This document shows positions 47,001-55,700 of a stretch of DNA of 64,000 bases, one piece after another. Positions within the stretch are counted from its first letter, which is position 1. Each line of letters begins with the position of its first letter. The notes beneath the pieces are model-generated. The model made no database searches. It was not told the DNA's origin and saw only the letters and a list, made by a program, of their open reading frames with translations. The DNA comes from Methylococcus capsulatus str. Texas = ATCC 19069 (GTDB lineage Bacteria > Pseudomonadota > Gammaproteobacteria > Methylococcales > Methylococcaceae): NCBI RefSeq assembly GCF_000424685.1, contig NZ_KE384224.1, positions 1 to 64,000 of the forward strand, written 5' to 3'. The translations under genes were made by a program, and so were the position numbers.

Positions 47001-48020
47001 GCCGAGGTTATGGTTCAGCCGCTCGACCTCCAGCCAGTTGCCGTCCGGGGTGACCATGCGCCACGAGGCCAGGTTGTCCAGCGCCGTGCCCCACAGCACC
47101 GCCTTCTTGCCGCCGGCGTTCATGGCGATGTTGCCGCCGATGCAGGATGCGTCCGCCGAAGTCGGGTCGCAGGCGAACACCAGTCCGGCCTGTTCCGCCG
47201 CATCCATCACCCGCCGCGTCACCACGCCGGCGCCGGTGAAGATCGTGGCGCAAGGCCGGTCCACGCCGGGCAGGAGGGTTTCGCGCTCCACCGCGCTCAG
47301 CTCCAGCAGTTTCTCGGTGTTGATGACCGCGGACAGCGGCGTCAGCGGCACCGCGCCGCCGGTGTAGCCCGTGCCGCCACCGCGGGGGATGATGGTCAGG
47401 CCCAGCTCGATGCAGTCGCGCACCAGATGTCCGACTTCCTGTTCGCTGCAAGGGTAGAGCACGACGAACGGATATTCGACGCGCCAGTCGGTCGCGTCGG
47501 TGACGTGGGTGACGCGGGCATAGCCGTCGAAGCAGATGTTGTCCTTGCGGGTGTGGCGAGACAGCAGGGTCAGCGCCCGGCGGCGCAATTCCCGGGTGTG
47601 CTCGAAGCAGGCCTCGAAGGCATCCACCGCTTGGTGCGCCGCCTGGAGCAGCAGCGCGACCTTGGCGGCCCGTTCCGACCGGCCGACTTCGATCCCGGCG
47701 CGGCGCTGCTCCATCTGGCGCAGGCGATGGCGCAGCGCCTCCAGCAGCGCCCGGCGGCGGCCTTCGTTGTCGAGCAGGTCGTCTTCCAGATAGGGATTGC
47801 GCTGCACCGCCCAGATGTCACCGAGCACCTCGTACAGCATGCGCGCCGAGCGGCCGGTAACGCGCTCGGTGCGCAGGTCTTCCAGCACCTGCCACATGTC
47901 CTCGCCGAGCAGACGGATGACGATCTCGCGGTCGGAGAAAGAAGTGTAGTTGTAGGGAATCTCGCGCAGGCGGGGGCCTGGGTCTGTGTTGTGGGGAAAG
48001 GAGTCCGGGGCAGCGGCCAT
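44094..48020 (-). CDS. FAD-linked oxidase / Fe-S dehydrogenase fusion (DUF3683 type)
   Basis: 1308 residues. An N-terminal ~180-residue DUF3683-like helical region is followed by an FAD-binding PCMH domain with [13 protein letters not shown]. Then come an FAD-oxidase C domain ([12 protein letters not shown]), two ferredoxin-like clusters (C838-x2-C841-x2-C844-x3-C848-like and C900-x2-C903-x2-C906-x3-C910), and a C-terminal CCG pair ([28 protein letters not shown]). Such fused GlcD+GlcF-like enzymes oxidise D-2-hydroxyacids (lactate, glycolate or 2-hydroxyglutarate) and pass electrons to the quinone pool. The substrate is not defined by sequence. It stands alone. Confidence 0.9.
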   Translation of the reverse strand: MAAAPDSFPHNTDPGPRLREIPYNYTSFSDREIVIRLLGEDMWQVLEDLRTERVTGRSARMLYEVLGDIWAVQRNPYLEDDLLDNEGRRRALLEALRHRLRQMEQRRAGIEVGRSERAAKVALLLQAAHQAVDAFEACFEHTRELRRRALTLLSRHTRKDNICFDGYARVTHVTDATDWRVEYPFVVLYPCSEQEVGHLVRDCIELGLTIIPRGGGTGYTGGAVPLTPLSAVINTEKLLELSAVERETLLPGVDRPCATIFTGAGVVTRRVMDAAEQAGLVFACDPTSADASCIGGNIAMNAGGKKAVLWGTALDNLASWRMVTPDGNWLEVERLNHNLGRIHDQDEVKFRLRRHDADGHRLLEEEILTLPGHRFRKTGLGKDVTDKFLGGLPGIQKEGCDGIITSARWILHEMPPYTRTFCLEFFGQVREAVPAIVEIQDYLGSLSKSGGARVMLAGLEHLDERYVKAVGYATKARRYGRPKMVLLGDIVGDDDDAVARAASQVVRLCNARSAEGFIAVSPEARRKFWLDRARTAAIAKHTNAFKINEDVVIPLARMGDYCDGIERINIELSLRNKLKLCDALAECLGGELPLRAYEDGINKTELIGDRRALALDAVAAVRERWQWLLDHLDLPLEQAEARFAELGIEAGALTNRAERPTLFHRLQDHSVRVSWKKELLPRLKSIFEGDSFRPVVERIEAVHKAVLRGRVFVALHMHAGDGNVHTNLPVNSDHYEMLQEANAAVVRIMALARSLGGVISGEHGIGITKYEFLTEEEVAPFHAYKAQVDPEGRFNQGKLMPGAGLRAAYTPSFSLMGFESLIMQQSDIGAIADSVKDCLRCGKCKPVCSTHVPQANLPYSPRNKILATSLLIEAFLYEEQTRRGVSITHWKEFEDVADHCTVCHKCYNPCPVDIDFGQVSMNMRNLLRKMGKQSFNPAKTAALAFLNVTRPNAIKALRSTLIEWGYRGQRLGHLLLRPWGQTQTRRPPASLGKPKVTEQVIHFINKKMPGQLPSKTARALLDIEDNQVVPVIRDPRKTAVDSEAVFYFPGCGSERLFSQVGLATQAMLYEIGVQTVLPPGYLCCGFPQRAAGQFDKAEKITTDNRVLFHRVANTLNYLDIKTVVVSCGTCLDQLASYEFDRIFPGSRVLDIHEYLLEKGVKLEGVNGVRYLYHDPCHSPMKQQDPLKTVNALIATADGGRIAKSERCCGESGTLAIARPDIATQVRFRKEAELKSDAASVRADGFDGPVKVLTSCPSCLQGLQRYREDVDRLDADYIVVEIARHVLGENWMKDYVERAVNGGVERILV

Positions 48021-48122
48021 GCCTGGGTTCTCGTCAAAGCGGTGAAACCCCGATTCTATCGCGCAGGCCGGGCCGGAAATACGGCGTGGCGTGCAACAAT
48101 GAGGATCGGTTTGCGAACCTGG

Positions 48123-49598
48123 TCAGGCGGATGGCGCCATCCCGCCTAGACAGAGGTATTTGAGTTCCAGGTATTCGTCCATGCCATGGTGCGAACCTTC
48201 CCGGCCGATGCCGGACTGCTTGACGCCGCCGAAGGGTGCGACGTCATAGGAGAGCATGCCGGTGTTGATGCCGACCATGCCGTATTCCAGTGCTTCGCCG
48301 ACGCGGAAGGCGCGGGCCAGGTCGCGGGTGTAGAAATAGGCGGCGAGTCCATACTCGGTGGCGTTGGCGATTGCGAGGGCCTCTTCCTCGGAACCGAAGC
48401 GCAGCAATGGCGCCACCGGCCCGAAAGTTTCCTCGCGCGTGCACAGCATCTCTGGCGTGACATCGACGAGCACCGTGGGCTGGAAAAACCGTCCGCCCAG
48501 GGGGTGCCGTCCGCCGCCCGCCAGCACCCGGGCGCCTCTGTCCAGGGCGTCGGCGATATGTCGCTCCACCTTGGCCAGCGCCTGCTCGTCGATGAGCGGT
48601 CCTTGGACGACGCCCTCGTCCAGGCCGTTGCCGACCTCGAGCCTGCGCACCTTGGCTGCGAGGCGTTCGGCGAAGGCGTCGTAGATCGAATCCTGGATCA
48701 GGAAGCGGTTGGTGCAGACGCAGGTCTGGCCGGTGTTGCGGTACTTCGACAGCAAGGCGCCCTCGACCGCGGCATCCAGATCGGCGTCCTCGAACACGAT
48801 GAAGGGCGCGTTGCCGCCCAGCTCCAGCGAGATTTTCTTCACCGTCGCGGCGCATTGCGCCATCAAGAGGCGTCCGACCTCGGTCGAGCCAGTGAAGGAG
48901 AGTTTGCGGATCAAGGGATTGGAAGTCAGTTCGCCGCCGATCGCTTCCGGATCGCCGGTCACGACGTTGATCACGCCGGGCGGAAAGCCCGCCTGCACCG
49001 CTAGGTCGGCCAGGGCGAGGGCGGTCAGCGGCGTCTGCTCGGCGGGTTTCACCACTACGGTGCAACCGGCGGCCAGGGCCGGCGCGATCTTGCGGGTGAT
49101 CATCGCGGCCGGGAAATTCCAGGGCGTGATGGCTGCGCATACACCGATGGGCTGGCGGATGACCAGCAGCCGCTTGTCCGGGACGGGGGAGGGGATGGTT
49201 TCGCCGTAGGCGCGTCCAGCCTCCTCCGCGAACCATTCGACGAAGCCGGCGGCGTAGCCGATCTCGTTGCGGGCCTCGGTCAGTGGCTTGCCCTGCTCGG
49301 CGGTGAGGATGCGAGCGAGGTCTTCGGTATGGCTCAGGATCAGCTCGTACCAGCGGCGCAAGACCGCGGCGCGCTCCTTGGCGGTCTTGCCGCGCCAGCC
49401 GGTCCAGGCGTGTTCCGCGGCGGCGATCGCCCGCATGGTCTCGGCGGCGCCCATGGCAGGGACATCGGCCAGAACCCGGCCGGTGGCCGGATCGGTCACG
49501 GAAAAAGTCTTTGAGTGGTCGGCGTCGACCCATTGGCCGTCGATCAGGCACCGGGTACGCAGCAGGCTGGGCTGGTCGAGTCGGAGTTCATGGCTCAT
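48123..49598 (-). CDS. gabD: NAD(P)-dependent succinate-semialdehyde dehydrogenase (GabD-like)
   Basis: 491 residues. Aldehyde dehydrogenase marks are TPWNFPAAMITRKIAPALAAG, the catalytic glutamate motif LELGGNAPFIVFEDAD, and catalytic Cys293 in NTGQTCVC. GabD-type sequence features include FVEWFAEEAGRAYGETIPSP. ATG 49598 has GGGAG upstream; the longer open frame upstream is not used. It would convert succinate semialdehyde (or glutarate semialdehyde) to the acid. No gabT is nearby. In methanotrophs it may close the TCA cycle by a bypass, which is inference. Confidence 0.92.
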   Translation of the reverse strand: MSHELRLDQPSLLRTRCLIDGQWVDADHSKTFSVTDPATGRVLADVPAMGAAETMRAIAAAEHAWTGWRGKTAKERAAVLRRWYELILSHTEDLARILTAEQGKPLTEARNEIGYAAGFVEWFAEEAGRAYGETIPSPVPDKRLLVIRQPIGVCAAITPWNFPAAMITRKIAPALAAGCTVVVKPAEQTPLTALALADLAVQAGFPPGVINVVTGDPEAIGGELTSNPLIRKLSFTGSTEVGRLLMAQCAATVKKISLELGGNAPFIVFEDADLDAAVEGALLSKYRNTGQTCVCTNRFLIQDSIYDAFAERLAAKVRRLEVGNGLDEGVVQGPLIDEQALAKVERHIADALDRGARVLAGGGRHPLGGRFFQPTVLVDVTPEMLCTREETFGPVAPLLRFGSEEEALAIANATEYGLAAYFYTRDLARAFRVGEALEYGMVGINTGMLSYDVAPFGGVKQSGIGREGSHHGMDEYLELKYLCLGGMAPSA

Positions 49599-49728
49599 TG
49601 GTGGCTCCCCAAGCGAAAAGGACATGCGCGGCATTTCGCACATTTTCGGCGCGGTAGTACCATGATGCACCATGAGACCGCAGGAGTCTTGATCGCTTCC
49701 ACCGAAAATCGAAACAGGAGAATCGTAC

Positions 49729-50427
49729 ATGAATCCCCCCATGAATGGCCCGGAAAGGGCGGTGTTCCGGTTGAAGCTCGCCGCGGCGATGTTGCTGATG
49801 TTCGGATGGGGCAGCGGCCAGGCGGAACCCGAACCGGCGGCGCCGCAGACCTTTTCACCGGACACGGCTTCGATTTCGCCGGCGGTGAAGCAAAAGGTCC
49901 TCGAGCACATGAAACAGACCAACCTCGAACGTCTGAAGGGCTGGCCGGGAATCATCTTCTACTGTCCGGTGGAGGAAGCAGAAAATCCGGCGGTCAGGGC
50001 CATCTGCACCGCCGTGAACGCCGATGTCGGCAACCTGATGGCCGAACACAAGGTTCCATTCCAGATCGCCAAGAGCTCGTTCGACCGGCATTTCCTGCCG
50101 CACATGTCGGGACGGCTGCTGCTCGTCGTCGACCTGGCGGCGACGCCGGCCGGCGAGCAGCCCGCGGCGATTTCGGCCGAAGTCCAGGGACTGGCACACT
50201 ACGCTCATGCGGTGAACTGGTCGTCCGAGCTCTATCCCGAGTCCGGCGGCAAGGAGAAGAGCCCGCTGGAAGTGCCTCAGCACGTCGATGCGCTGCTGTG
50301 GGAGAGCAACTTCATTTTCGCTACCGCCGGTGATCAGTCCACCTTGGTGGAACAATCGAAGGCTGCGATCGAAGAAAGGGTCAGGAATTTTCTCGCTGAG
50401 TTCGACCGGATCAACCACAAGCGCTGA
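49729..50427 (+). CDS. Secreted protein of unknown function
   Basis: 232 residues with a clear signal peptide (LKLAAAMLLMFGWGSGQAEP). The mature part contains two cysteines in FYCPVEEAENPAVRAIC, which could form a disulfide. It has a mixed alpha/beta character and no transmembrane segment. An ACAGGAGA ribosome-binding site precedes ATG 49729. It lies 33 bp upstream of a Ubi-type hydroxylase gene in the same orientation, so they may share a transcript. I do not recognise the family. Confidence 0.7.
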   Translation: MNPPMNGPERAVFRLKLAAAMLLMFGWGSGQAEPEPAAPQTFSPDTASISPAVKQKVLEHMKQTNLERLKGWPGIIFYCPVEEAENPAVRAICTAVNADVGNLMAEHKVPFQIAKSSFDRHFLPHMSGRLLLVVDLAATPAGEQPAAISAEVQGLAHYAHAVNWSSELYPESGGKEKSPLEVPQHVDALLWESNFIFATAGDQSTLVEQSKAAIEERVRNFLAEFDRINHKR

Positions 50428-50460
50428 ATCGGGACTCCGCCAGCGGAAGAGCAAAATCAA

Positions 50461-51678
50461 ATGTCAGAACGATACGATATCGCCATCGTGGGCGGTGGAA
50501 TGGTGGGCGCGACGCTGGCCTGCGCGCTGGAAGGAACCGGCCTGCGCGTTGCCGTGATCGAAGGGGCGCCGCCGCCCGCCTTCTCCCCCGAGCAGCCGCA
50601 CGACCTGCGGGTCTCCGCGGTCAGCATCGCTTCGGTCAGCATCCTCGACTCGGTCGGCGCCTGGGCCGGTGTCGTTTCCCGCCGCTGCTGTCCGTTCCGG
50701 CGGATGCGGGTGTGGGAAGACCGCGGCGACGTGCTGTTTTCGAGCGAGGACATCCACGAGGAAGTGCTCGGCTACATCGTCGAAAACCGGGTGCTCCAGC
50801 TCGCGCTGATCGACCGGTTCCCGGCATTGTCATGCGTCGATTTCCTCTGTCCGGCCAAAACCCGCAAGATCGATTATGGCTCGCAGGGTTCGCGCATCGG
50901 GCTGGAGGACGGTCGCACGATCGAAGCGCGGCTGCTGGTGGCGGCGGATGGTGGCCAATCCCAGGCACGTCAAGCCTGCGGCATGGGGGTCAGCAGTTGG
51001 GACTACGAGCATCATGCCCTGGTGCTCACCGTCGAAACCGCCTATCCGCAGCAGGACCTCACCTGGCAGCGTTTCACCCCGCACGGACCCCAGGCCTTCC
51101 TGCCGCTCGATGGACCCAACGCATCGCTGGTGTGGTACGAAGCGCCGGAACGGGTGAAATGGCTGCTCTCCCTCCCCGACGAAGCCCTGCTGAGCGAGCT
51201 GGGCCGGGAGTTCCCTGTCGAACTGGGCGAGATCAGGAGCATCGTCAGCCGCGGCTCCTTCCCGCTCCGACGTCAGCACGCCTTGCGCTATTACAAGGAA
51301 GGCGCGGTCCTGGTGGGCGACGCCGCCCACATGATCCATCCGCTGGCGGGGCAGGGCGTCAACATCGGGCTGCTCGATGCGGCCGCCCTGGCCGAAGTGC
51401 TCGCCAAGGCCAGGCGTGCCGGCCGCGACATCGGCTCCAGTGCGGTGCTGCGCGAATACGAAAGCATGCGCCGCAACAGCAACCTGCTGATGATGACCGC
51501 CATGGATTTCTTCTACCGCGCCTTCGGCAACGCCAACGTCCCGCTGCGCTTCGTCCGCAATCTCGGCCTCGGCCTCGCCGAACGTATCACTCCCGCCAAG
51601 AAGCTGGTGATGAGGTATGCGATGGGATTGGACGGGAGTCTGCCCAAATTGGCGAGGGGCGAGAGCCTGGGAGGCTGA
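50461..51678 (+). CDS. UbiH/UbiF/Coq6-family FAD-dependent hydroxylase
   Basis: 405 residues. The N-terminal FAD fingerprint DIAIVGGGMVGATLACALEG, the DG motif (LLVAADGGQSQARQ) and the GDAAHMIHPLAGQGVNIGLLD motif define the family. These flavin monooxygenases hydroxylate the ubiquinone ring with O2. UbiF, UbiH, UbiI and UbiM cannot be separated from sequence alone. No other ubi gene adjoins it; the upstream secreted-protein gene is its only operon candidate. Confidence 0.9.
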   Translation: MSERYDIAIVGGGMVGATLACALEGTGLRVAVIEGAPPPAFSPEQPHDLRVSAVSIASVSILDSVGAWAGVVSRRCCPFRRMRVWEDRGDVLFSSEDIHEEVLGYIVENRVLQLALIDRFPALSCVDFLCPAKTRKIDYGSQGSRIGLEDGRTIEARLLVAADGGQSQARQACGMGVSSWDYEHHALVLTVETAYPQQDLTWQRFTPHGPQAFLPLDGPNASLVWYEAPERVKWLLSLPDEALLSELGREFPVELGEIRSIVSRGSFPLRRQHALRYYKEGAVLVGDAAHMIHPLAGQGVNIGLLDAAALAEVLAKARRAGRDIGSSAVLREYESMRRNSNLLMMTAMDFFYRAFGNANVPLRFVRNLGLGLAERITPAKKLVMRYAMGLDGSLPKLARGESLGG

Positions 51679-51757
51679 AAACGCAGGGGGTTTGGTATAC
51701 CCCCCGCATATTCCATGGTCCTGTGGATACGTCGCGGCAATCTACTGGAGGGATCTG

Positions 51758-52183
51758 ATGGGAGAAAGGTGCAGTTTCTCAGGCGATGTCAAGAATGGGG
51801 TGGCGGTCTTGGGGTTTTCGCTATTGCTCGGTTGTGCCGAACAGGCACAGAAGTCCGAAATCGACATACAGGCGGCCAACGCCTTGAAGGAGCGCGAAAC
51901 CCGGGTATTTCTCAGCTCGCATCCTTGCCCGGCCACTGGAAAGATATCGGAGAACGGAGTATGTGACGGCTTTACCATCGGGATGGTCGTGCCGGAGCGA
52001 TGTGGCGGGAAAATGAAGGCTTCCAACCTGTATTGGCAAAACGAGGAGCTCGCCAGAGAGGCGGAACTGGAAGAAAAAGCGAACTGCGGCAGACCTGCTG
52101 CGGACGAAGAAGAGGATGCGTTGATAAGAACTCAGATGCGTAGAACGCTCGATCAGAGTATCTATAATTCGATGCCCCGTTGA
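51758..52183 (+). CDS. Putative small lipoprotein, unknown function
   Basis: 141 residues from ATG 51758, which has a GGAGGGA ribosome-binding site 5 nt away. The N terminus AVLGFSLLLGCAEQ has a lipobox (LLGC). The mature part has several cysteines (PCPATG, NGVCDG, ERCGG, NCGR) and a charged C terminus. No family is recognised. The TGA stop begins a 10-bp inverted repeat. Confidence 0.65.
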   Translation: MGERCSFSGDVKNGVAVLGFSLLLGCAEQAQKSEIDIQAANALKERETRVFLSSHPCPATGKISENGVCDGFTIGMVVPERCGGKMKASNLYWQNEELAREAELEEKANCGRPAADEEEDALIRTQMRRTLDQSIYNSMPR

Positions 52184-52207
52184 GGCTGGCTGGCACGGCC
52201 AGCCTCA
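52181..52207 (+). terminator. 10-bp perfect inverted repeat at the lipoprotein stop codon
   Basis: TGAGGCTGGC-TGGCACG-GCCAGCCTCA begins with the stop codon TGA. It is a stable hairpin between two convergent genes but lacks a T-run, so termination would be of a non-canonical type or the hairpin protects the transcript. Confidence 0.5.
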
Positions 52208-52306
52208 ACCACGCTTCGCCATGATCGGACCTGCGTGGTATGGGCTCCAGGCAGGAACCCGCCGGCAGGATAACGAGGGTTCCGTTCATTCGGGATGGGA
52301 CGCCGA

Positions 52307-52492
52307 TCAATTACGGCAGGTCTTGATTTTGCCGTCGGGGCTATATGCCACCGATGCGCCGCTGGCGAACTGCACATATTCGACGCCATCGATACATTGC
52401 GTGGTGTGTCCCGTGACCGCCGTGTTGATTCTTTCTCCGACGGCGCACGCCGATAAGACGCTCGTTGCCACCATGAGTATCATCCGCATCAT
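52307..52492 (-). CDS. Small lipoprotein (61 aa), unknown function
   Basis: The 61-residue product starts MMRMILMVATSVLSACAVGE with an LSAC lipobox at position 13-16, leaving a mature peptide of about 46 residues with one CIDG and one terminal KTCRN cysteine, possibly a disulfide. A strong CAGGAGAG ribosome-binding site lies about 8 nt before the ATG on the minus strand. Similar tiny lipoproteins occur in many gammaproteobacteria. It is convergent with the upstream lipoprotein gene. Confidence 0.7.
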   Translation of the reverse strand: MMRMILMVATSVLSACAVGERINTAVTGHTTQCIDGVEYVQFASGASVAYSPDGKIKTCRN

Positions 52493-52708
52493 GAGGTTGC
52501 TCTCCTGAAGTAAATAACCGATAAATGAATAGCAGTATTACGGCCTCGGTATCCCGGTGTCAACTCCTCGATATCGTCCTCGGGTAATATTCGCCGTGAT
52601 ACGGAAGATGAATGCCCGCCAGGAATATGCCGGCCGAGTGGGTACGAGGCAGTCCGATCCGAGGTATTCGAATCATCGGCCAGTTCGATGTTTCCTTCCC
52701 TGGACGGT

Positions 52709-55700
52709 TCATGGGGCTACCCCGATCACCAAAGCCTTATTCGGCAGCTCCCCGAACATTTCCGGCGCATACATGGCCTCGACGCGCGTCGGTGGCAGTT
52801 CAAAGCTGCCTGGGTTGTTGTAGCGCACGGTATATTCGATGTTCCATTTTCCCTTTGGCACATAGTCGTAATACGCGCGATAGGCGTCGAAGCGGCGCTC
52901 CTCGTAGATGGGCCAGGTCCAGCCGGTCTGGCGTTCGCCGCGGGTCAGCAGGGCGGAGTCGCGTCCCAGGCCGCCGCCGAGGATGCTGGCGCCGGCGGGA
53001 ATGGGGTCGTCCACTACCACCCAGCTCATGTCGGACTGGGCGTCGAGTTCCAGCGTGACGCGTGCCACGTCGCCCCGGTTCCAGGCGCCGGGCTGCTTCC
53101 GTTCGACCGGGGTGACCGTTCGTTTGATCGAGAAACCGGTGAACAGTGGCTCTTTCAGGGGGATCGCGGCGCGGCTCTGGACGATGGCCCAAGGTTTGCC
53201 CGTGCCCTGATGGCGCACCTCCAGCGTGCCGGGGCCGTCGGGCCAGGGCAGGTTCAGGGCGCTGCGCCGGGTTTCCTCGGTCCATTGCATGCCTTTTTTC
53301 ACTGCGCCGAGATTCGCCTCGGTGTAGCCGGTGACCGGCACCGATTCGAATGCCTCGCTGAACCTCTCCATCGCCAGCCGGCCCCAGGCGTTTGCCGTCG
53401 TGGTGTTCCAGCGGCCCTTGGTCTGGCGGCCCAACGCGCCGGTCACCAGTCGGGGGATGTCTTCGCGCCAGCCAGGCAGTTCCATCACGCCCAGGACGGC
53501 CCGCACCGCATTGAGGTCGGGCGAGATCATCAACCACCAGAGGGCGTCGTTTTTCTCGCTGGAGAAGTTCAGGGTAGTGCCCTGGAAGTTGAGGCGGGTA
53601 CGGAGGGTTTGTTCCGCTTCCTTGAGCTTGGCGCCGCGATCGGGGATGGCTTCGACCCGCTGCAATACCGACAGCCAGTCCAATACCGCTGAGGTGGGCC
53701 AGAGCCTGGGCTCGATGCGGATGCTGTCCAGCAGCTCCGGCGTCGCTTCTTCATAGCGGGCCAGGGCCTCGACGGCCGCCAGCTTGCGAATGGAGAGATC
53801 GGCGGTGGGCAGGGCGGAGTCGCGCAGCACACGGCCCTCGACGAAGCCTTTCAACGCCTCCTTGGCCCGGCCCAGGGCATTCTCGGGCAGTTCCCAGCCG
53901 GCTTCCTGCGCGATCGCCAGGACATAGGCGGTCAGCACGTCGCTGCCGTGGATGTCGTCACCCGGGAAATAGCGGAACAGGCCGTCGGCATCCTGGTAGG
54001 CGGGCAGGTCGGCGACGATCTCGTTCCATAGGCGCTCGTCGCGCAGCGCGACGGCCTTGGAAACCTTCTGCTCCAGGCAGGAGTAGGGGTAGTGCGTCAT
54101 GTATTCGATCACCCCGCCGAGTCCATCGCCGAGTCGGGCGCGCAGCGAGACGCGCACGCCGCCGCGGCCCGGCACGGCGTCCTCGGGCCTTTGCACCGCG
54201 AGCGAGAGCGGCTTGTCGATGCGGGTCAGCGTCGCCTGGAACACCCGGACGGGCACGGCGGGCTGCACCTGCTGCGAGGTTTTCAGCCGGTCGGTGGCGG
54301 CCCCGCCGTCTTCCGCGGCGGAGATTTCCCAGTCCAGCCCGGCGACGTCGACCGGGACGTCGACTTCCCAGGAAAAATCGCCCGCCGTGCCGGCCTCGAG
54401 TTCGAAGGGCCGGGGCGGAAGGTCCTGGCCCGCCGCCGCGCCTTTCGGCGTCAATCGGGCGCTGAGCCGGCCCGCGATCTTGCGGTCGGTGGCGTTGCGC
54501 ACGTTGAAGATGGCGTGGAAGCGGTCGCCTTCGCGGACCATCGGCGGCAGGCCGGAATAGAGCATCAGGTCCTGGGTCGTGCGGATCGAGGTCTTGCCGG
54601 TGCCGAACAGGCCGCTGCCCGCGTTGGCGACGGCCACCAGCCGGAAGGCGGTGAGCGAGTCGTTGAGCGGCACCTCGATCTCGGCTTCGCCCCTGGTGTC
54701 CAGAGCCACCCGGCCTTTCCACAGCAGCAGGGTGTCGAACAGCTCGCGCGCCGCCTGGCGGCCGCCGCCGCCGCCGTGTGGCACGGCCTTGCGGCCGTAG
54801 TGGCGTTTGCCGACGACCTGCATCTGCGCGGTGGAGGTGAGCACCTCTATTCCGCGCCGGCCCATCATCTTGTCCAGCAGGTTCCAGCTTTCGTTGGGCT
54901 TGATCTCGAGCAGCCCCTCGTCGACGGCCGCCAAGGCGATCTCGGCGTCGGCCGGCGCGCCGCCCGTGGCCCGCTGTACCGTCACCTTCACCTTGGCGGT
55001 TTCCCGGACCTTGTAGCTGTCCCGGTCGGCCTGCACTTTCACGTCGAGCCGGTTGGGTGCCCAGCCCACGTCGATCTGGGCGAGCCCCATGCGGTAGGCA
55101 GGCTTGCTCAGGTCGATCATCGTCGTGGCCTTGCCGCCGTCTGGCTGCCACGGCAGCTTGAATTTTCGGGCCATGTCCGCGATCCAGGTCTGCACCGGCC
55201 CCACCCGACCCCGCACGGCCAGCACGGAGACGAACACGTTGGGCGCGTAGGCTTCCTTGATGGGCACTTCGACCACCGGAGAGCGGCCGGACAGAGGGGT
55301 GATGAAGCTGTCGACGACGCCTTCCCGTTCGACCGTCACCAGAGCCGTGGCTTCGCGGAACGGCATGCGCACCTGCAAGCGGGCCTTGTCGCCCAGCTCG
55401 TAGGCGCGTTTCTCGGCAATCACGTCCATGCGGTCGCTGGGGCCGTTCTCGAACCACCATTCGTCCTCACTGGCGACCCAGATCGAAGCCGTGCCCAGCG
55501 CCCGGTTGCCGGTGCCGTCGTCGGCCGTGGCCTGGAGCAGGATTTCGCCGGATACGCCGGGAGCGAGGACGCAGAGGAGGAGGCCCTGATCGTTGGTCTT
55601 GCCTTTGCACTCCCTGCCGAGGCGTTTGACTTCGGTCTTGTCGTCATAGGCGTAAAAGCCGCCGATCAGGCGCTTGCGGTGAGAGTAAGTGGTGCGCGAG

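Noticed and set aside
45102-48149. 1015-codon open frame antisense to the FAD/Fe-S dehydrogenase
   Set aside because: It is a composition-driven shadow of the minus-strand gene; its translation is rich in Val, Asp, His and Gln without any known motif, and the true gene has clear domains.
52660-52680. TATTCGAATCA resembling a tRNA T-loop
   Set aside because: No matching acceptor, D or anticodon stems around it.
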